In this document: positions 43,305-51,504 of the stretch, piece by piece
Layout of the letters: the number at the start of each line of letters is the position of its first letter
Numbering within the stretch: position 1 is the first letter of the stretch
From: Companilactobacillus heilongjiangensis
Lineage (GTDB): Bacteria; Bacillota; Bacilli; Lactobacillales; Lactobacillaceae
Length of the DNA stretch: 64,000 bases
Assembly (NCBI RefSeq): GCF_000831645.3
Contig: NZ_CP012559.1
Span: 1,922,001-1,986,000, forward strand
Direction: 5' to 3'
Notes under the pieces: generated by a model
Told to the model about the DNA's origin: nothing
Database searches by the model: none
What the model saw: only the letters and a program-made list of their open reading frames with translations
Translations under genes and position numbers: made by a program

Positions 43305-43500
43305 GTTTTTTTCCCAAAAAAATAGTGAGAAATTAATCTCACCGTCGGGAAGGAATCAGTTGTTTTTGAATCTGGTAGTCCCTACTAGTCATACTAAACC
43401 ATACCGACTTCTATCGCAAGCGAATAAACAAATAATTTTAACTCTTTTCGGTATAAATTTATTAATATTTACAGACTTTTAACTAGTTTGTTACCAAATC

Positions 43501-44154
43501 TTAAAATGAGTAATGATGCTTTAACGATGGTAACACAATCTTATCAGAGTATCCGATTACAATTCCTTGGAAAAACATCGCTAATACGGTTCCAATTCCG
43601 ACTGACAAAATATGTCCAGTTATAAAATAACAAATAATCATAATGATCACCGGTGGCGTATAACTGAATAATTGTCCCCAGCCAGCTGACCCATGTAAAT
43701 ATTTGAATCGGAGTAAATATGCAAGTTCGTCATTAGGATGTTGAATCAAATTACAACGTTGATAAATGGAAGTCCCGACCGAGACACCAATCAATCCCAA
43801 AACGTCCACAGACAGCCTCAAAACGATTGGTAACGCATTTAATTGGAACGGATCAAGTATCATTGAAAAGAACCCAACCAAATAACTAAATGGCAGCGAG
43901 AATAGTAAATTGGATAAGAAAATATGTCCATCAAACTTCCCTAGCAAAAATTGATTCACAACAGTCACAATAACCGCGTAAACGAATAAAGTCGTACCAT
44001 AGGTCGAATGTAAGAGGTGCGAGATATTGACCGCAGAAGCCGTCCAAACAGCACTCCCCATATTACTATTAATCATTAATGAGTTGGCAAAGGCATCTAA
44101 GACAATGGCGAATGTCAGATAACCCAAACGTTTTTTAAAATTCCCTTGTTTCAC
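43501..44154 (-). CDS. YczE/YitT-type multi-pass membrane protein
   Basis: This 217-residue protein has five to six hydrophobic segments. Phrases such as FAIVLDAFANSLMINSNMGSAVWTASAVNIS and GVSVGTSIYQRCNLIQHPNDEL match the YczE/YyaS family of Firmicutes, whose function is unknown (YczE affects surfactin production in Bacillus). It is monocistronic and lies just outside the repeat carrying the group II intron. Confidence 0.75.
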   Translation of the reverse strand: MKQGNFKKRLGYLTFAIVLDAFANSLMINSNMGSAVWTASAVNISHLLHSTYGTTLFVYAVIVTVVNQFLLGKFDGHIFLSNLLFSLPFSYLVGFFSMILDPFQLNALPIVLRLSVDVLGLIGVSVGTSIYQRCNLIQHPNDELAYLLRFKYLHGSAGWGQLFSYTPPVIIMIICYFITGHILSVGIGTVLAMFFQGIVIGYSDKIVLPSLKHHYSF

Positions 44155-44262
44155 AATAAAATCTCTTTTCCCTCAAGTAAAAAGCTTATATACAGCATTA
44201 TGGCATACTTTCTTTACTTTTTTAATGATGCCGTCTCCAGAGCTGAGAGTATTCATCTGTTG

Positions 44263-46148
44263 ATCGAGTAGGAGGTATCTCACGATACCGACCTCTCACA
44301 CCACCGTACGTACGGTTCCGTATACGGCGGTTCATTAATTTAAGCATTTTGCAAAGACTGGAGTCTTTTGGTCATGTCTATTAGGCCAAAAGATTCTAGC
44401 TTTTTCTTGCTTAGGGCGTGTTGCACCACACTGCTGTGCGCTGTTCGCCAGTATCCTTTACTGGAGTTTGCACAGATAAACGCTTGACGCCGTGTCACGC
44501 CTAATTTAACCAACTTCCTATACTTTGCTTTGGGTCTTTTCCATGACTTCCAAATATATTGTCTAATACGTGCTCGCAACCAAGAATCAAGTTTTCTGAT
44601 AAAATCCTTCATCGCACCAATTCCATAGTAATTGAGCCATCCAACCATCTTTTGTCTTATTTCTTTCAGGATAACTTCAAGCTTTCGACCTCGATTCCTC
44701 TTTGTGAGTTTTCTTAGCGATTGCTTGACCCTCTTTTCGGCTTGATAGCTCGGGCGTAAACATACGCCCTTGTTGGTAAAGCCTAAAGAGAATCCTAAAA
44801 ACTTTGACTTTGTTGGCACTGTAATTTTGGTCTTTTCTTGGTTTAAAGTTAGCTTTAAACCACTTTCTAGGAACCTTGAAATACTATTCAGGACTCTTCT
44901 TCCTGCTCGTTTACTTTTGACATAAATATTACAGTCATCAGCGTAGCGGACGAATTTATGACCACGGGTGGTCAATAACTTGTCCAGCTCATTTAAATAT
45001 ATGTTGGCCAAGAGTGGAGAAAGGTTACCGCCTTGAGGCGTACCTTTTTCCATTTCTTGAAATAGTTTTCCATCCATTACGCCACTGGTTAGGAACTTAC
45101 GAATTAGATTTAACAACCATTCATCATCAGTATATTGCTTGATGAACTTGATAAGTAAATCATGGTTCACCGTGTCGAAGTAAGACTTTAGGTCAAGGTC
45201 TATCACAACGTGATAGCCTTGCTTGTAAAAACTCACAACCTGTTTTACTGCGTCATGGGCACTTCGATTTGGTCTAAATCCAAAGCTGTTGTTAGAGAAG
45301 ATTTTCTCAAAGATAGGGCTCATAACCTGCGCCACTGCTTGTTGTACCACACGGTCGAAGACTGTTGGTATACCAAGCTTACGCATAGTCCCATTTGGCT
45401 TAGGTATTTCTACCCTTTTGACGGGGCTAGGTTTATAAGTTGAATCACTTAAGGACTTAAGTAGTGCTTCCTTGTTCTTACGAATATAGTCGAACAAGTC
45501 ATAGACAGTCATTCCATCTATGCCAGCTCCACCCTTGTTTTCCTTGACTCGCTTATAGGCTCTATTGAGATTATTTTCATCTAAAACTAGTTGCTTAAAT
45601 GAAATGCCATTCTTATTCGTATTTTCGCCAGAAGCGGCGCTACGTACCATCATTTGCTCACATATGTGAGCATTAAAATGGTCGAATTTACATTCTATTT
45701 TCTGCGATTGTCGCATCGCTTCCACCTCCAATATCGAAAAGAATTATTAATGTTCAGTCCTTCGTCGCAAAGCGACTACTATGACCTCTGCTGACTTCTG
45801 CATCGTTCAGTTAGACATCACGGCCTAATTTGTCTGTAGGACTCATTTCGAGTCCTTGCCAGACATTCGATACAGACCTCCCTGGGTAAGAACGTTAACT
45901 TTCGTACCATGTAGCTGTTGGCTCTACTTGATTTGCCCTTGCAGTAGTGATCGGATTTGAATTCCGCGGCACCCTTATCCTGCAAATCCAGCCTTATAGC
46001 CACTTCTTGTACATCAGCTCGGTACTTTGCCTTGGACTTCCTTCAGATTCCACCTCACGATGGACACCCTTGTCCTAAGCTAGTGATTCCGACTACTACG
46101 GTTCACAGAGGACTTTCACCTCTAAGTTAACGCCCATGCCAGGCGCAC
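44263..46148 (-). mobile_element. Complete group II intron (1886 bp)
   Basis: On the minus strand it starts with the canonical GTGCG (46148) and ends with ...CTCGAT (44263), an AY end. Domain V is visible at about 44300-44337 (GAACCGCCGTATACGG with CCGTACGTACGGTGGT), followed by the domain VI stem GGTATCGTGAGATACC. The reverse transcriptase/maturase gene lies in domain IV. It sits immediately downstream of hairpin 3 of repeat copy 25, resembling the preference of group IIC introns for stem-loops, though class assignment is inferred. The exons join into an intact repeat, so insertion was precise. Confidence 0.92.
44340..45716 (-). CDS. ltrA: Group II intron reverse transcriptase/maturase
   Basis: This 458-residue intron-encoded protein performs splicing and target-primed reverse transcription of its own intron. 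RT motifs include GTMRKLGIPTVFDRVVQQA, FSNNSFGFRPNRSAHDA, VIDLDLKSYFDTVNHD, KGTPQGGNLSPLLANIYLNEL and the catalytic FVRYADDCNIY. Domain X follows (MVGWLNYYGIGAMKDF, WKRPKAKYRKLVKLGV). There is no HNH endonuclease domain at the C terminus, as in IIC-like proteins. The ATG at 45716 follows TTGGAGGTGG. All motifs are intact, so the element may be active. Confidence 0.95.
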   Translation of the reverse strand: MRQSQKIECKFDHFNAHICEQMMVRSAASGENTNKNGISFKQLVLDENNLNRAYKRVKENKGGAGIDGMTVYDLFDYIRKNKEALLKSLSDSTYKPSPVKRVEIPKPNGTMRKLGIPTVFDRVVQQAVAQVMSPIFEKIFSNNSFGFRPNRSAHDAVKQVVSFYKQGYHVVIDLDLKSYFDTVNHDLLIKFIKQYTDDEWLLNLIRKFLTSGVMDGKLFQEMEKGTPQGGNLSPLLANIYLNELDKLLTTRGHKFVRYADDCNIYVKSKRAGRRVLNSISRFLESGLKLTLNQEKTKITVPTKSKFLGFSLGFTNKGVCLRPSYQAEKRVKQSLRKLTKRNRGRKLEVILKEIRQKMVGWLNYYGIGAMKDFIRKLDSWLRARIRQYIWKSWKRPKAKYRKLVKLGVTRRQAFICANSSKGYWRTAHSSVVQHALSKKKLESFGLIDMTKRLQSLQNA

Positions 46149-46414
46149 CGCGGAACGGTCCGAGCCAAAGAGCGGTCTCGAACCTCGGTTGAAGCCTATC
46201 CAAAGACCGGAAAGTCTCCAACACGCCCGGTGGTGTAATGGCTAAAGCCATAACGCCACTTTCGCTACTGATGAATACTCTCAGCTCTTCCGACTAGTTC
46301 TTTAATTGGATAAATAATCAAATAAAAATTATTCTGAATAATTTGCAATTTTTGAATAACCTACAACCACAATTATATCCAACTTATATTTTTTGAACTT
46401 CAGCAATTGATTAA

Positions 46415-46453
46415 AAAAACCAATCTCAAACATATTTTTGGGATTGGTTTTTG
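46415..46453 (-). terminator. Terminator-like hairpin in the spacer of pair 25/26
   Basis: On the minus strand AAACCAATC and GATTGGTTT surround a 15-nt loop, followed by a T-run. It could end the multicopper oxidase transcript. Confidence 0.65.
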
Positions 46454-46528
46454 AATTATATTTAAATTTATATACATCAATACTACGAAATTAAATATCG
46501 ACTAAATATCAAATTATTAAAGAATACC

Positions 46529-46709
46529 TAGCCTCCGGGTGACTGAGATTCAGCCAGCAGTGAAATGTATTGTAACGGCAACGCCGTTATAATACAGGAC
46601 GATTTTGAGATTCGCGTATTCTGCGAAGCTCAAAATCGAGGGTCGAGACCGCCCTTTGGCTCGAGCCGGTCCCACAGCAGGCTGAAATCTCAGTCACCCG
46701 GAGGCGGCA
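46529..46709 (+). repeat. Cloverleaf repeat copy 26 (type II, plus orientation)
   Basis: CCTCCGGGTGACTGAGATTCAG returns as complement before GCGGCA with one insertion. Hairpin 1 is TGTATTGTAACGGC/GCCGTTATAATACA with one G-T pair. It lies 18 bp from the multicopper oxidase stop. Confidence 0.9.
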
Positions 46710-46727
46710 GTCCTTCAATACCAAAGA

Positions 46728-48188
46728 CTATTTAGATGGATGTTGCATTTCGTCCATACTGATTAAGTGATATTCGTGCTTTTCATTAGGATCATAAGCT
46801 TCAATTTGAGCCATCATACCCGTATCCTCATGCTCAAGGATATGGCAGTGATACATGTAAACGCCAAATTTAGTGAATTGAACAGCGATTCTGACAGTTT
46901 CACCAGCATTGACACCAACTGTATCTTTCCAGCCATGTTCGTTAGGATATGGAGCTTTACCGTTACGACTAAGAACTAGGAATTGGCAACCGTGCATGTG
47001 GAATGGATGAATCATACCGCCATTCATATCGTTGGTATTAACAACGTCCCAAAGAACAGTATCGCCAATCTTTTGTTTCCGGTCGATTCTTTGCATATCA
47101 AAGAGTTTGCCATCAAGACGAACCTTGTCATCCATACCTGACATAACGGTACGTGTAACGGGTAATCCTGGAGTAACCTTTGGTGCATCGATAGTTGTAA
47201 GGTGTTCTGGCAATTCAACGTCTTCACGTTTATAATCACCAATCTTAAACTTCATAATTGGCATATCGTCAGTCATCAATGTCACTACATCGCCAGGCTT
47301 TTTGTCACCAAAATCAAGGATAACTTCAGCACGTTCAGCACAAGTTAACATCAACTTAGTCAATTTAACTGGTTCAGGCAATGTACCGCCATCTGAAGCA
47401 ATCTGAGTAAATTCATGATTATCATCAAAGTGTAGTCTCCACTCGCGACGGTTAGAGCCGTTCAAAATTCTGAGACGAACTCTTTGCGTTGTAACGTTGA
47501 AAACACCATTGATTGTGCCATTAACAAGCGCATATTTACCCAAAGTACCATCCATATCATAGTCAGCTTTGTAATCTAGTTGATTATCGTGGTAGCTTCT
47601 ATCTTGTAAAATAACGGGAATATCATCAACACCATAATTTCTTGGGAAAGGTAATTTAGCTTCATCATCATCAGTCACAACGACCGCTGCGGCCAAACCA
47701 TTCCAAACTTGGCGAGCTGTATTTGGACATGGATGTGGGTGAATCCAATCAGTTTGAGCTGGTTGATCCAAGGTAAAGTCGATATCACGACTGCCACCTG
47801 GATAAACTGGAGCGTGTGGGCCACCATCAACAATTGGTCCGGTAACATTCAAACCGTGCCAGTGGAAAGTAGTAACTTCTGGCAACTTATTTACGAGGTG
47901 TACATGATAGTGAACACCCTGCTTTAAAACAATCGTAGTACCAAGCAATGAGGCATTGTATCCCCAAGTCTTAGTTTTAGCACCGGGCAAAATTTGAGTT
48001 TCACCTTCCTGTGCAGTAATTGTGTAATAGACATCGTTGCCATCCACCTTATCAGGCTTCAAAGCAGCAGGAATATTCAAAGGCTTATCTGGTACATCGG
48101 CCTTTTCTAGTGGAACATACCCACCATCGTGCAAATCAAATACTGGTTCATCAAAAAAGTAATCCGTGTAAACTTGTGATTCTGACAT
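46728..48188 (-). CDS. Multicopper oxidase (laccase/CotA/CueO-like), cytoplasmic
   Basis: This 486-residue protein has three cupredoxin domains. The four copper-ligand motifs are present: TFHWHGLNV, DWIHPHPCPN, HPFHMHGCQF and YHCHILEHEDTGMM, the last with the type 1 copper ligands. There is no signal peptide, so it seems cytoplasmic, as for CotA-like laccases and lactobacillar multicopper oxidases reported to oxidise phenols or biogenic amines. The substrate here is not determinable. It lies 14 bp after a tiny membrane protein gene, and farther upstream are DUF421 and DUF3290 genes. Confidence 0.93.
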   Translation of the reverse strand: MSESQVYTDYFFDEPVFDLHDGGYVPLEKADVPDKPLNIPAALKPDKVDGNDVYYTITAQEGETQILPGAKTKTWGYNASLLGTTIVLKQGVHYHVHLVNKLPEVTTFHWHGLNVTGPIVDGGPHAPVYPGGSRDIDFTLDQPAQTDWIHPHPCPNTARQVWNGLAAAVVVTDDDEAKLPFPRNYGVDDIPVILQDRSYHDNQLDYKADYDMDGTLGKYALVNGTINGVFNVTTQRVRLRILNGSNRREWRLHFDDNHEFTQIASDGGTLPEPVKLTKLMLTCAERAEVILDFGDKKPGDVVTLMTDDMPIMKFKIGDYKREDVELPEHLTTIDAPKVTPGLPVTRTVMSGMDDKVRLDGKLFDMQRIDRKQKIGDTVLWDVVNTNDMNGGMIHPFHMHGCQFLVLSRNGKAPYPNEHGWKDTVGVNAGETVRIAVQFTKFGVYMYHCHILEHEDTGMMAQIEAYDPNEKHEYHLISMDEMQHPSK

Positions 48189-48202
48189 TTATAATCGCCA
48201 CC

Positions 48203-48373
48203 CTATTTAGTTTTTGATCGAAACGTGAAAATACAATTTACTAAAGCCTCTACAAACATGCCAATAGCCATCATATACATCGCAATCATGTTTTTATCAG
48301 CGAAGACAAAATACAATAAAATTGCATAAAAAATTAGCATGAGAACAGAGAACACTTTAGATCCACCTGCCAT
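48203..48373 (-). CDS. Small membrane protein, 56 residues
   Basis: This protein is unrecognised. From the ATG at 48373, preceded by GGTGGTGA, it is almost wholly two hydrophobic segments (about 6-24 and 28-48) ending in a basic tail FRSKTK. The longer frame starting at 48406 has no ribosome site. It is 14 bp upstream of the multicopper oxidase gene and probably in the same transcript, so a link to that enzyme or to copper/redox stress is possible but unproven. Confidence 0.65.
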   Translation of the reverse strand: MAGGSKVFSVLMLIFYAILLYFVFADKNMIAMYMMAIGMFVEALVNCIFTFRSKTK

Positions 48374-48447
48374 GTTATCACCACCAAATTTTTGATACGA
48401 CTCCATTTTAATACAGTTAAGCCTAATTGTATGCGATTACGGAATAT

Positions 48448-49077
48448 TTAGTATTCATAAATAATTAACTGATTATCAATATAATTGGCCATGTAAACCT
48501 CAGATATTTCTAAATTACGCTTTTTTAACTCAGTCTCTAGCCATTCATCATCTTTATGAATGCTGCTCAACTCGTCAGCGTCAATTTTTCCATCCAAGAT
48601 GATTGGATACTTAATACTGTCTTCATTTTTCATAACTAAAGTCAATTGACCGTTACGTTCAAAGACTGCACGTTTAACATTTCTAACATCCATAACCCCG
48701 GCCTGACGGAGTTTAAATGATAAATCATTGGCGGATAGACCGTTACGTAACGCCAAATCAACATCGATTTTTCCATTTTTAATAATTAACTGTGGTGTTC
48801 CTTCAATCACTTTTTTAAAGAGATTATTATGATTAGTCATAAATTTAGCTATAAAAACGACCATCGTCCAAATTAATAAAACCAGTGAAAATTGTAAAAT
48901 AGTAATAGCAGAGTTGTAAATCATACCACCGACAATTCCACCAAGAACATAGTTTTGAAGCTGATCAATCGCACTAGTTGGAGCAATATTGCCACGACCA
49001 AAGAGGTTAATCTGTAAAACCATGAAGAGAAATCCAATAATAAACTTTAAAGTTAAATCTCCATATGATAGAACCAT
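48448..49077 (-). CDS. DUF421 (YetF/YdfS-like) membrane protein
   Basis: This 209-residue protein has three N-terminal membrane segments (about 10-27, 42-62 and 63-82) and a cytosolic C-terminal region with the DUF421 phrases GTPQLIIKNGKIDVDLALRNGLSANDLSFKLRQAGV and DELSSIHKDDEWLETELKKR. The family is common in spore-formers and lactobacilli with no proven function. It is 8 bp after the DUF3290 gene, a frequent neighbour in lactobacilli. Confidence 0.85.
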   Translation of the reverse strand: MVLSYGDLTLKFIIGFLFMVLQINLFGRGNIAPTSAIDQLQNYVLGGIVGGMIYNSAITILQFSLVLLIWTMVVFIAKFMTNHNNLFKKVIEGTPQLIIKNGKIDVDLALRNGLSANDLSFKLRQAGVMDVRNVKRAVFERNGQLTLVMKNEDSIKYPIILDGKIDADELSSIHKDDEWLETELKKRNLEISEVYMANYIDNQLIIYEY

Positions 49078-49085
49078 TTTGTCAC

Positions 49086-49535
49086 CTACTTATTAATTAA
49101 TTTAATTTCTTGCGAACTAATAATATTGGCCTTCGTCAACGTATAACTACTCTGATTATTATCGAAACTGACCCGATAAATATTGTTGCCAGATTTTATC
49201 AACATACCTTCGTTCAAACTGGAACTATTCGAATAAAGATTTTTCGTCGAAAGTTTCTTATCCTTGGCAACCGAGCGCATCAATTCTAAAGTCTGGTTAG
49301 TCTTGTTGTTAACATCAAGTTGTTGCTCATAATTGTTGTAATTTATACCAATAAATAAAATTATTCCTAAGGCAAAAATTATCAGCAGATCTCGGTATTT
49401 ATTATCCGAACGATTTCTGAAGTACAAAAGACTCGTAATGAAAATGGCCGCTGCCAAAATGATAATTCCTATAATAAATAAGAAATTAGGTTCATTATTG
49501 TGGTCAATTAAATATTGATAAGAATAAAAATTCAT
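49086..49535 (-). CDS. DUF3290 family membrane protein
   Basis: This 149-residue protein starts MNFYSYQYLIDHNNEPN and has two hydrophobic segments (about 17-38 and 47-65). An extracytoplasmic-like domain ends KANIISSQEIKLINK. The ATG at 49535 follows GAGGGGAT; the longer frame is rejected. It pairs with the DUF421 gene 8 bp downstream. The pair's role is unknown; cell envelope stress has been suggested for relatives. Confidence 0.8.
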   Translation of the reverse strand: MNFYSYQYLIDHNNEPNFLFIIGIIILAAAIFITSLLYFRNRSDNKYRDLLIIFALGIILFIGINYNNYEQQLDVNNKTNQTLELMRSVAKDKKLSTKNLYSNSSSLNEGMLIKSGNNIYRVSFDNNQSSYTLTKANIISSQEIKLINK

Positions 49536-49693
49536 ATAAATCCCCTCGTCTATTTTTCTACGTCCAGTATAGCAAAAAAGCATTCTTTATAACGCATATG
49601 AGTTTGAACATTCCTAGTCTTCTTTGCTTGCGCAAGCAACAGATAAGTTTCATAATACATGAAAGTTAATAATTTTTATAAGAGGTGATTATT

Positions 49694-50125
49694 TTGGATA
49701 ATAATTCCAATCTCTGTACTTGGTTAAATATGAAACACTTCGAAAATGATATTCAAATCAAGTTGGAAAAAGCTCTGATTAAATATGATTTATCACCTGT
49801 TGAATTTAGTTTTCTCCATTATCTCTACGATCAATATGATTCCAAAGCAAGTCTGTTAGAAATTAAGGACTCATTGGAACTCAGTTCCGCCGCCGTCTCT
49901 CGCATGGCAGTTCGATTGGAGAATAAAGATTGCAAGCCTATCGTGCGCTATCACAGTGAAGATAATCAAAAGGAAGTCTGCTTGAAAATCACCAACTCTG
50001 GTATCAAACATTTTAAAGAAGCCTCAGTTGTCGTTGATGATGTCTTAAATAAATTTTTCAGTAATTCGGACTTTTTAGCTTTGAGAGATATGATTTTAAA
50101 TACCAATACTCAAGCTGAAGATTAA
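49694..50125 (+). CDS. MarR family transcriptional regulator
   Basis: This 143-residue winged-helix regulator has the recognition segment LEIKDSLELSSAAVSRMAVRLENKD and wing SEDNQKEVCLKITNSG, with helices at both ends for dimerisation. The start is a TTG at 49694, 6 bp after AGAGGTGA; an in-frame GTG at 49685 is part of that site. It is divergent from the DUF3290-DUF421-multicopper oxidase cluster and is the obvious candidate to control it. A ligand or stress signal is not visible. Confidence 0.85.
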   Translation: MDNNSNLCTWLNMKHFENDIQIKLEKALIKYDLSPVEFSFLHYLYDQYDSKASLLEIKDSLELSSAAVSRMAVRLENKDCKPIVRYHSEDNQKEVCLKITNSGIKHFKEASVVVDDVLNKFFSNSDFLALRDMILNTNTQAED

Positions 50126-50133
50126 ACTAATTT

Positions 50134-50186
50134 TAAAAAAAGAGAGCTAGTAAACACACTTTTTGTGATTACTGGCTCTCTTTTGG
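50134..50186 (+). terminator. MarR gene terminator
   Basis: AGAGAGCTAGTAA and TTACTGGCTCTCT form the stem with one G-T pair and are followed by TTTT. Confidence 0.85.
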
Positions 50187-50225
50187 TTTCTCTTATATAT
50201 AGGCAGTGGCTCTAAAACAGGCTAC

Positions 50226-50324
50226 GACAGGGCAACTCCTTCCGGTTAAGTCAACTTTCTCTGCTGTCTGCTACGCAGCCAACTGAGAAAGTAGTCTTAA
50301 TCCTCGGGAGCTGACCGCCCTGTC
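50226..50324. other. Separate 99-bp long hairpin, not of the cloverleaf family
   Basis: GACAGGGC pairs with GCCCTGTC at the ends, then TTAAG with CTTAA and ACTTTCTC with GAGAAAGT. A small top stem (CTGC/GCAG) completes a nearly continuous hairpin. It lacks the CTGCTGTG/CACAGCAG joints of the other repeats. It lies between convergent genes, 12 bp from the thioesterase stop codon, and may be a processed 3' end structure or a different repeat. Confidence 0.6.
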
Positions 50325-50335
50325 TTCACCCTCTC

Positions 50336-50842
50336 TTAATCTTGCCAAGGAAACTTCAAACTAATATTCTGATTAAACTTCTCTTGTTTCATTAACTTAG
50401 CCAATCTTTCAGCCTGTCTTTCATGATATCCGCTACAAACATATTCTGCTTCATCATTATCAGGAACAATTCCCGGTAAAACAACACTCTTATCCGTTAC
50501 AACGAAGGTTGAAAAACATGTTAATCCCAAAAATCTTTTACCAGTCTTCAAATGTTCACCGATAATCTTAGTGAAAACCTCGATTGAACGGCTTCCGACA
50601 CCGGAAACATACGATTCAGTGCACATTGAATCCTGCAATCCAAATGGCAATATGAAGTTTACTTGATCAATAGAAGCAGTAACTGTCTCAATTCTGGCTA
50701 CACGTGACGCCGCTATGGATGAGTTATCATCGATGGTCATTAACGTTCTGCCACCAAAAACTGTATTATGTTCATTCAAATCAGATGAAAATACCCGATG
50801 ATTACTGATTGAAAGTGTTTGACTACATTTGATTGTTTCCAT
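50336..50842 (-). CDS. Acyl-CoA thioesterase, hotdog fold
   Basis: This 168-residue protein is of the YkhA/acyl-CoA hydrolase type. The motif NEHNTVFGGRTLMTIDDNSSIAASR holds the substrate-binding turn and catalytic aspartate of hotdog thioesterases; VDQVNFILPF-like (SIDQVNFILPFGLQD) and SVEVF (RSIEVFTKIIG) strands follow. It would release free acids from acyl-CoA in the cytoplasm. It is monocistronic, with the ATG at 50842. Confidence 0.88.
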   Translation of the reverse strand: METIKCSQTLSISNHRVFSSDLNEHNTVFGGRTLMTIDDNSSIAASRVARIETVTASIDQVNFILPFGLQDSMCTESYVSGVGSRSIEVFTKIIGEHLKTGKRFLGLTCFSTFVVTDKSVVLPGIVPDNDEAEYVCSGYHERQAERLAKLMKQEKFNQNISLKFPWQD

Positions 50843-50892
50843 TATTTGACCGCCTTTATTTTACTAATATAAATTCTATTTTTAAATAATGC

Positions 50893-51075
50893 CTAATCGT
50901 TTAAATCATTCCATAATTCGTCAATAAACTTAAATTTTTTCAACTTTCCAGATTCAATTTCTTTCTTAGCCAAAATATTTTCTAAATTATAAGTATCTGA
51001 TTTAAAATAGCTTGATGATTTATTCACTAAATTAAGTTCCATTTTGGTATCAACATCTTTATATGATTTTTTCAT
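50893..51075 (-). CDS. Hypothetical protein, 60 residues
   Basis: This gene is unrecognised. From the ATG at 51075 (GAGGTG 6 bp upstream) the product is highly charged and helical (NLENILAKKEIESGKLKKFKFIDELWNDLND). The size and tail resemble antitoxins of small toxin-antitoxin pairs, but no toxin gene lies beside it, so I do not assign that role. Confidence 0.55.
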   Translation of the reverse strand: MKKSYKDVDTKMELNLVNKSSSYFKSDTYNLENILAKKEIESGKLKKFKFIDELWNDLND

Positions 51076-51123
51076 ATATAACACCTCATACGATATTCAC
51101 TAATTTTTATAGTATGAATTCCA

Positions 51124-51302
51124 TAGTCGGAAGAGCTGAGAATATTTACCCGCTGTGGGTGTGGCGTTATGGCTTTAGCCATTACACCACCGGGCGAGTT
51201 TTGAGATTCGCGTACTTTGCGGAGCTCAAAATCGAGGTCCGAGACCGCACTCCGGCTCGGACCGGTCCGCATAGCAGGTAAATGTTCTCAGCTCTGGAGA
51301 CG
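51124..51302 (+). repeat. Cloverleaf repeat copy 27 (type I, plus orientation, unpaired)
   Basis: AGAGCTGAGAATATTTACC pairs with GGTAAATGTTCTCAGCTCT (one G-T pair) between TAGTCGGA and GGAGACG. The outer parts are type I but hairpin 2 is the TTTTGAG...CTCAAAA form of type II, so it is a chimera. Confidence 0.9.
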
Positions 51303-51323
51303 AGACGACAAATCAATATATTG

Positions 51324-51366
51324 AAAAAATAAACCATAATCAACAATTGATTACGGTTTATTTTTG
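51324..51366 (-). terminator. tRNA-Arg terminator
   Basis: On the minus strand AAATAAACCGTAATCA and TGATTATGGTTTATTT pair with one G-T step and are followed by TTTTTTC. It lies 18 bp downstream of the tRNA. Confidence 0.85.
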
Positions 51367-51383
51367 ATTTATCGTCTGATAAC

Positions 51384-51457
51384 TGATCCCTCCCGGAATC
51401 GAACCGGGGACCTACTGCTTAGGAGGCAGTTGCTCTATCCAACTGGGCCAAGGGACC
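51384..51457 (-). tRNA. tRNA-Arg (anticodon CCT)
   Basis: This 74-nt cloverleaf reads GGTCCCT acceptor, GCCC/GAGC-type D arm, anticodon arm ACTGC CTCCTAA GCAGT with anticodon CCT, variable AGGTC and T arm CCCGG TTCGATT CCGGG. AGGGATC closes the acceptor with one G-T pair, then discriminator A. The 3' CCA is not encoded. It reads AGG codons. It follows the DEAD-box gene in the same direction. Confidence 0.96.
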
Positions 51458-51459
51458 AT

Positions 51460-51493
51460 AAAACACACTTCTTATTTTAACTCAAAAAGTGTG
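51460..51493 (-). terminator. Terminator of the DEAD-box gene
   Basis: CACACTT and AAGTGTG pair around a 20-nt loop on the minus strand and are followed by TTTTA, just ahead of the tRNA gene. Confidence 0.6.
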
Positions 51494-51504
51494 CAGATAC
51501 TAAA

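Larger units (their letters stand above)
44230..46297 (-). repeat. Cloverleaf repeat copy 25 (type I, minus), split by the group II intron
   Basis: The two repeat parts are 44230-44262 and 46149-46297. Joined, they give one complete type I copy: AGAGCTGAGAGTATTCATC pairs with GATGAATACTCTCAGCTCT. The joined junction aligns without gaps to copy 27 (CCGCGCAACAGATGAAT against CCGCATAGCAGGTAAAT). It pairs with copy 26 across a 231-bp spacer. Confidence 0.92.

Noticed and set aside
44263-46148. Intron ORF shadow frames and an endonuclease domain
   Set aside because: Other frames in the intron have no motifs, and the maturase ends after domain X without HNH residues.
50893-51075. Antitoxin of a toxin-antitoxin pair
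   Set aside because: The size and charge fit, but no toxin gene adjoins it and I recognise no antitoxin motif.
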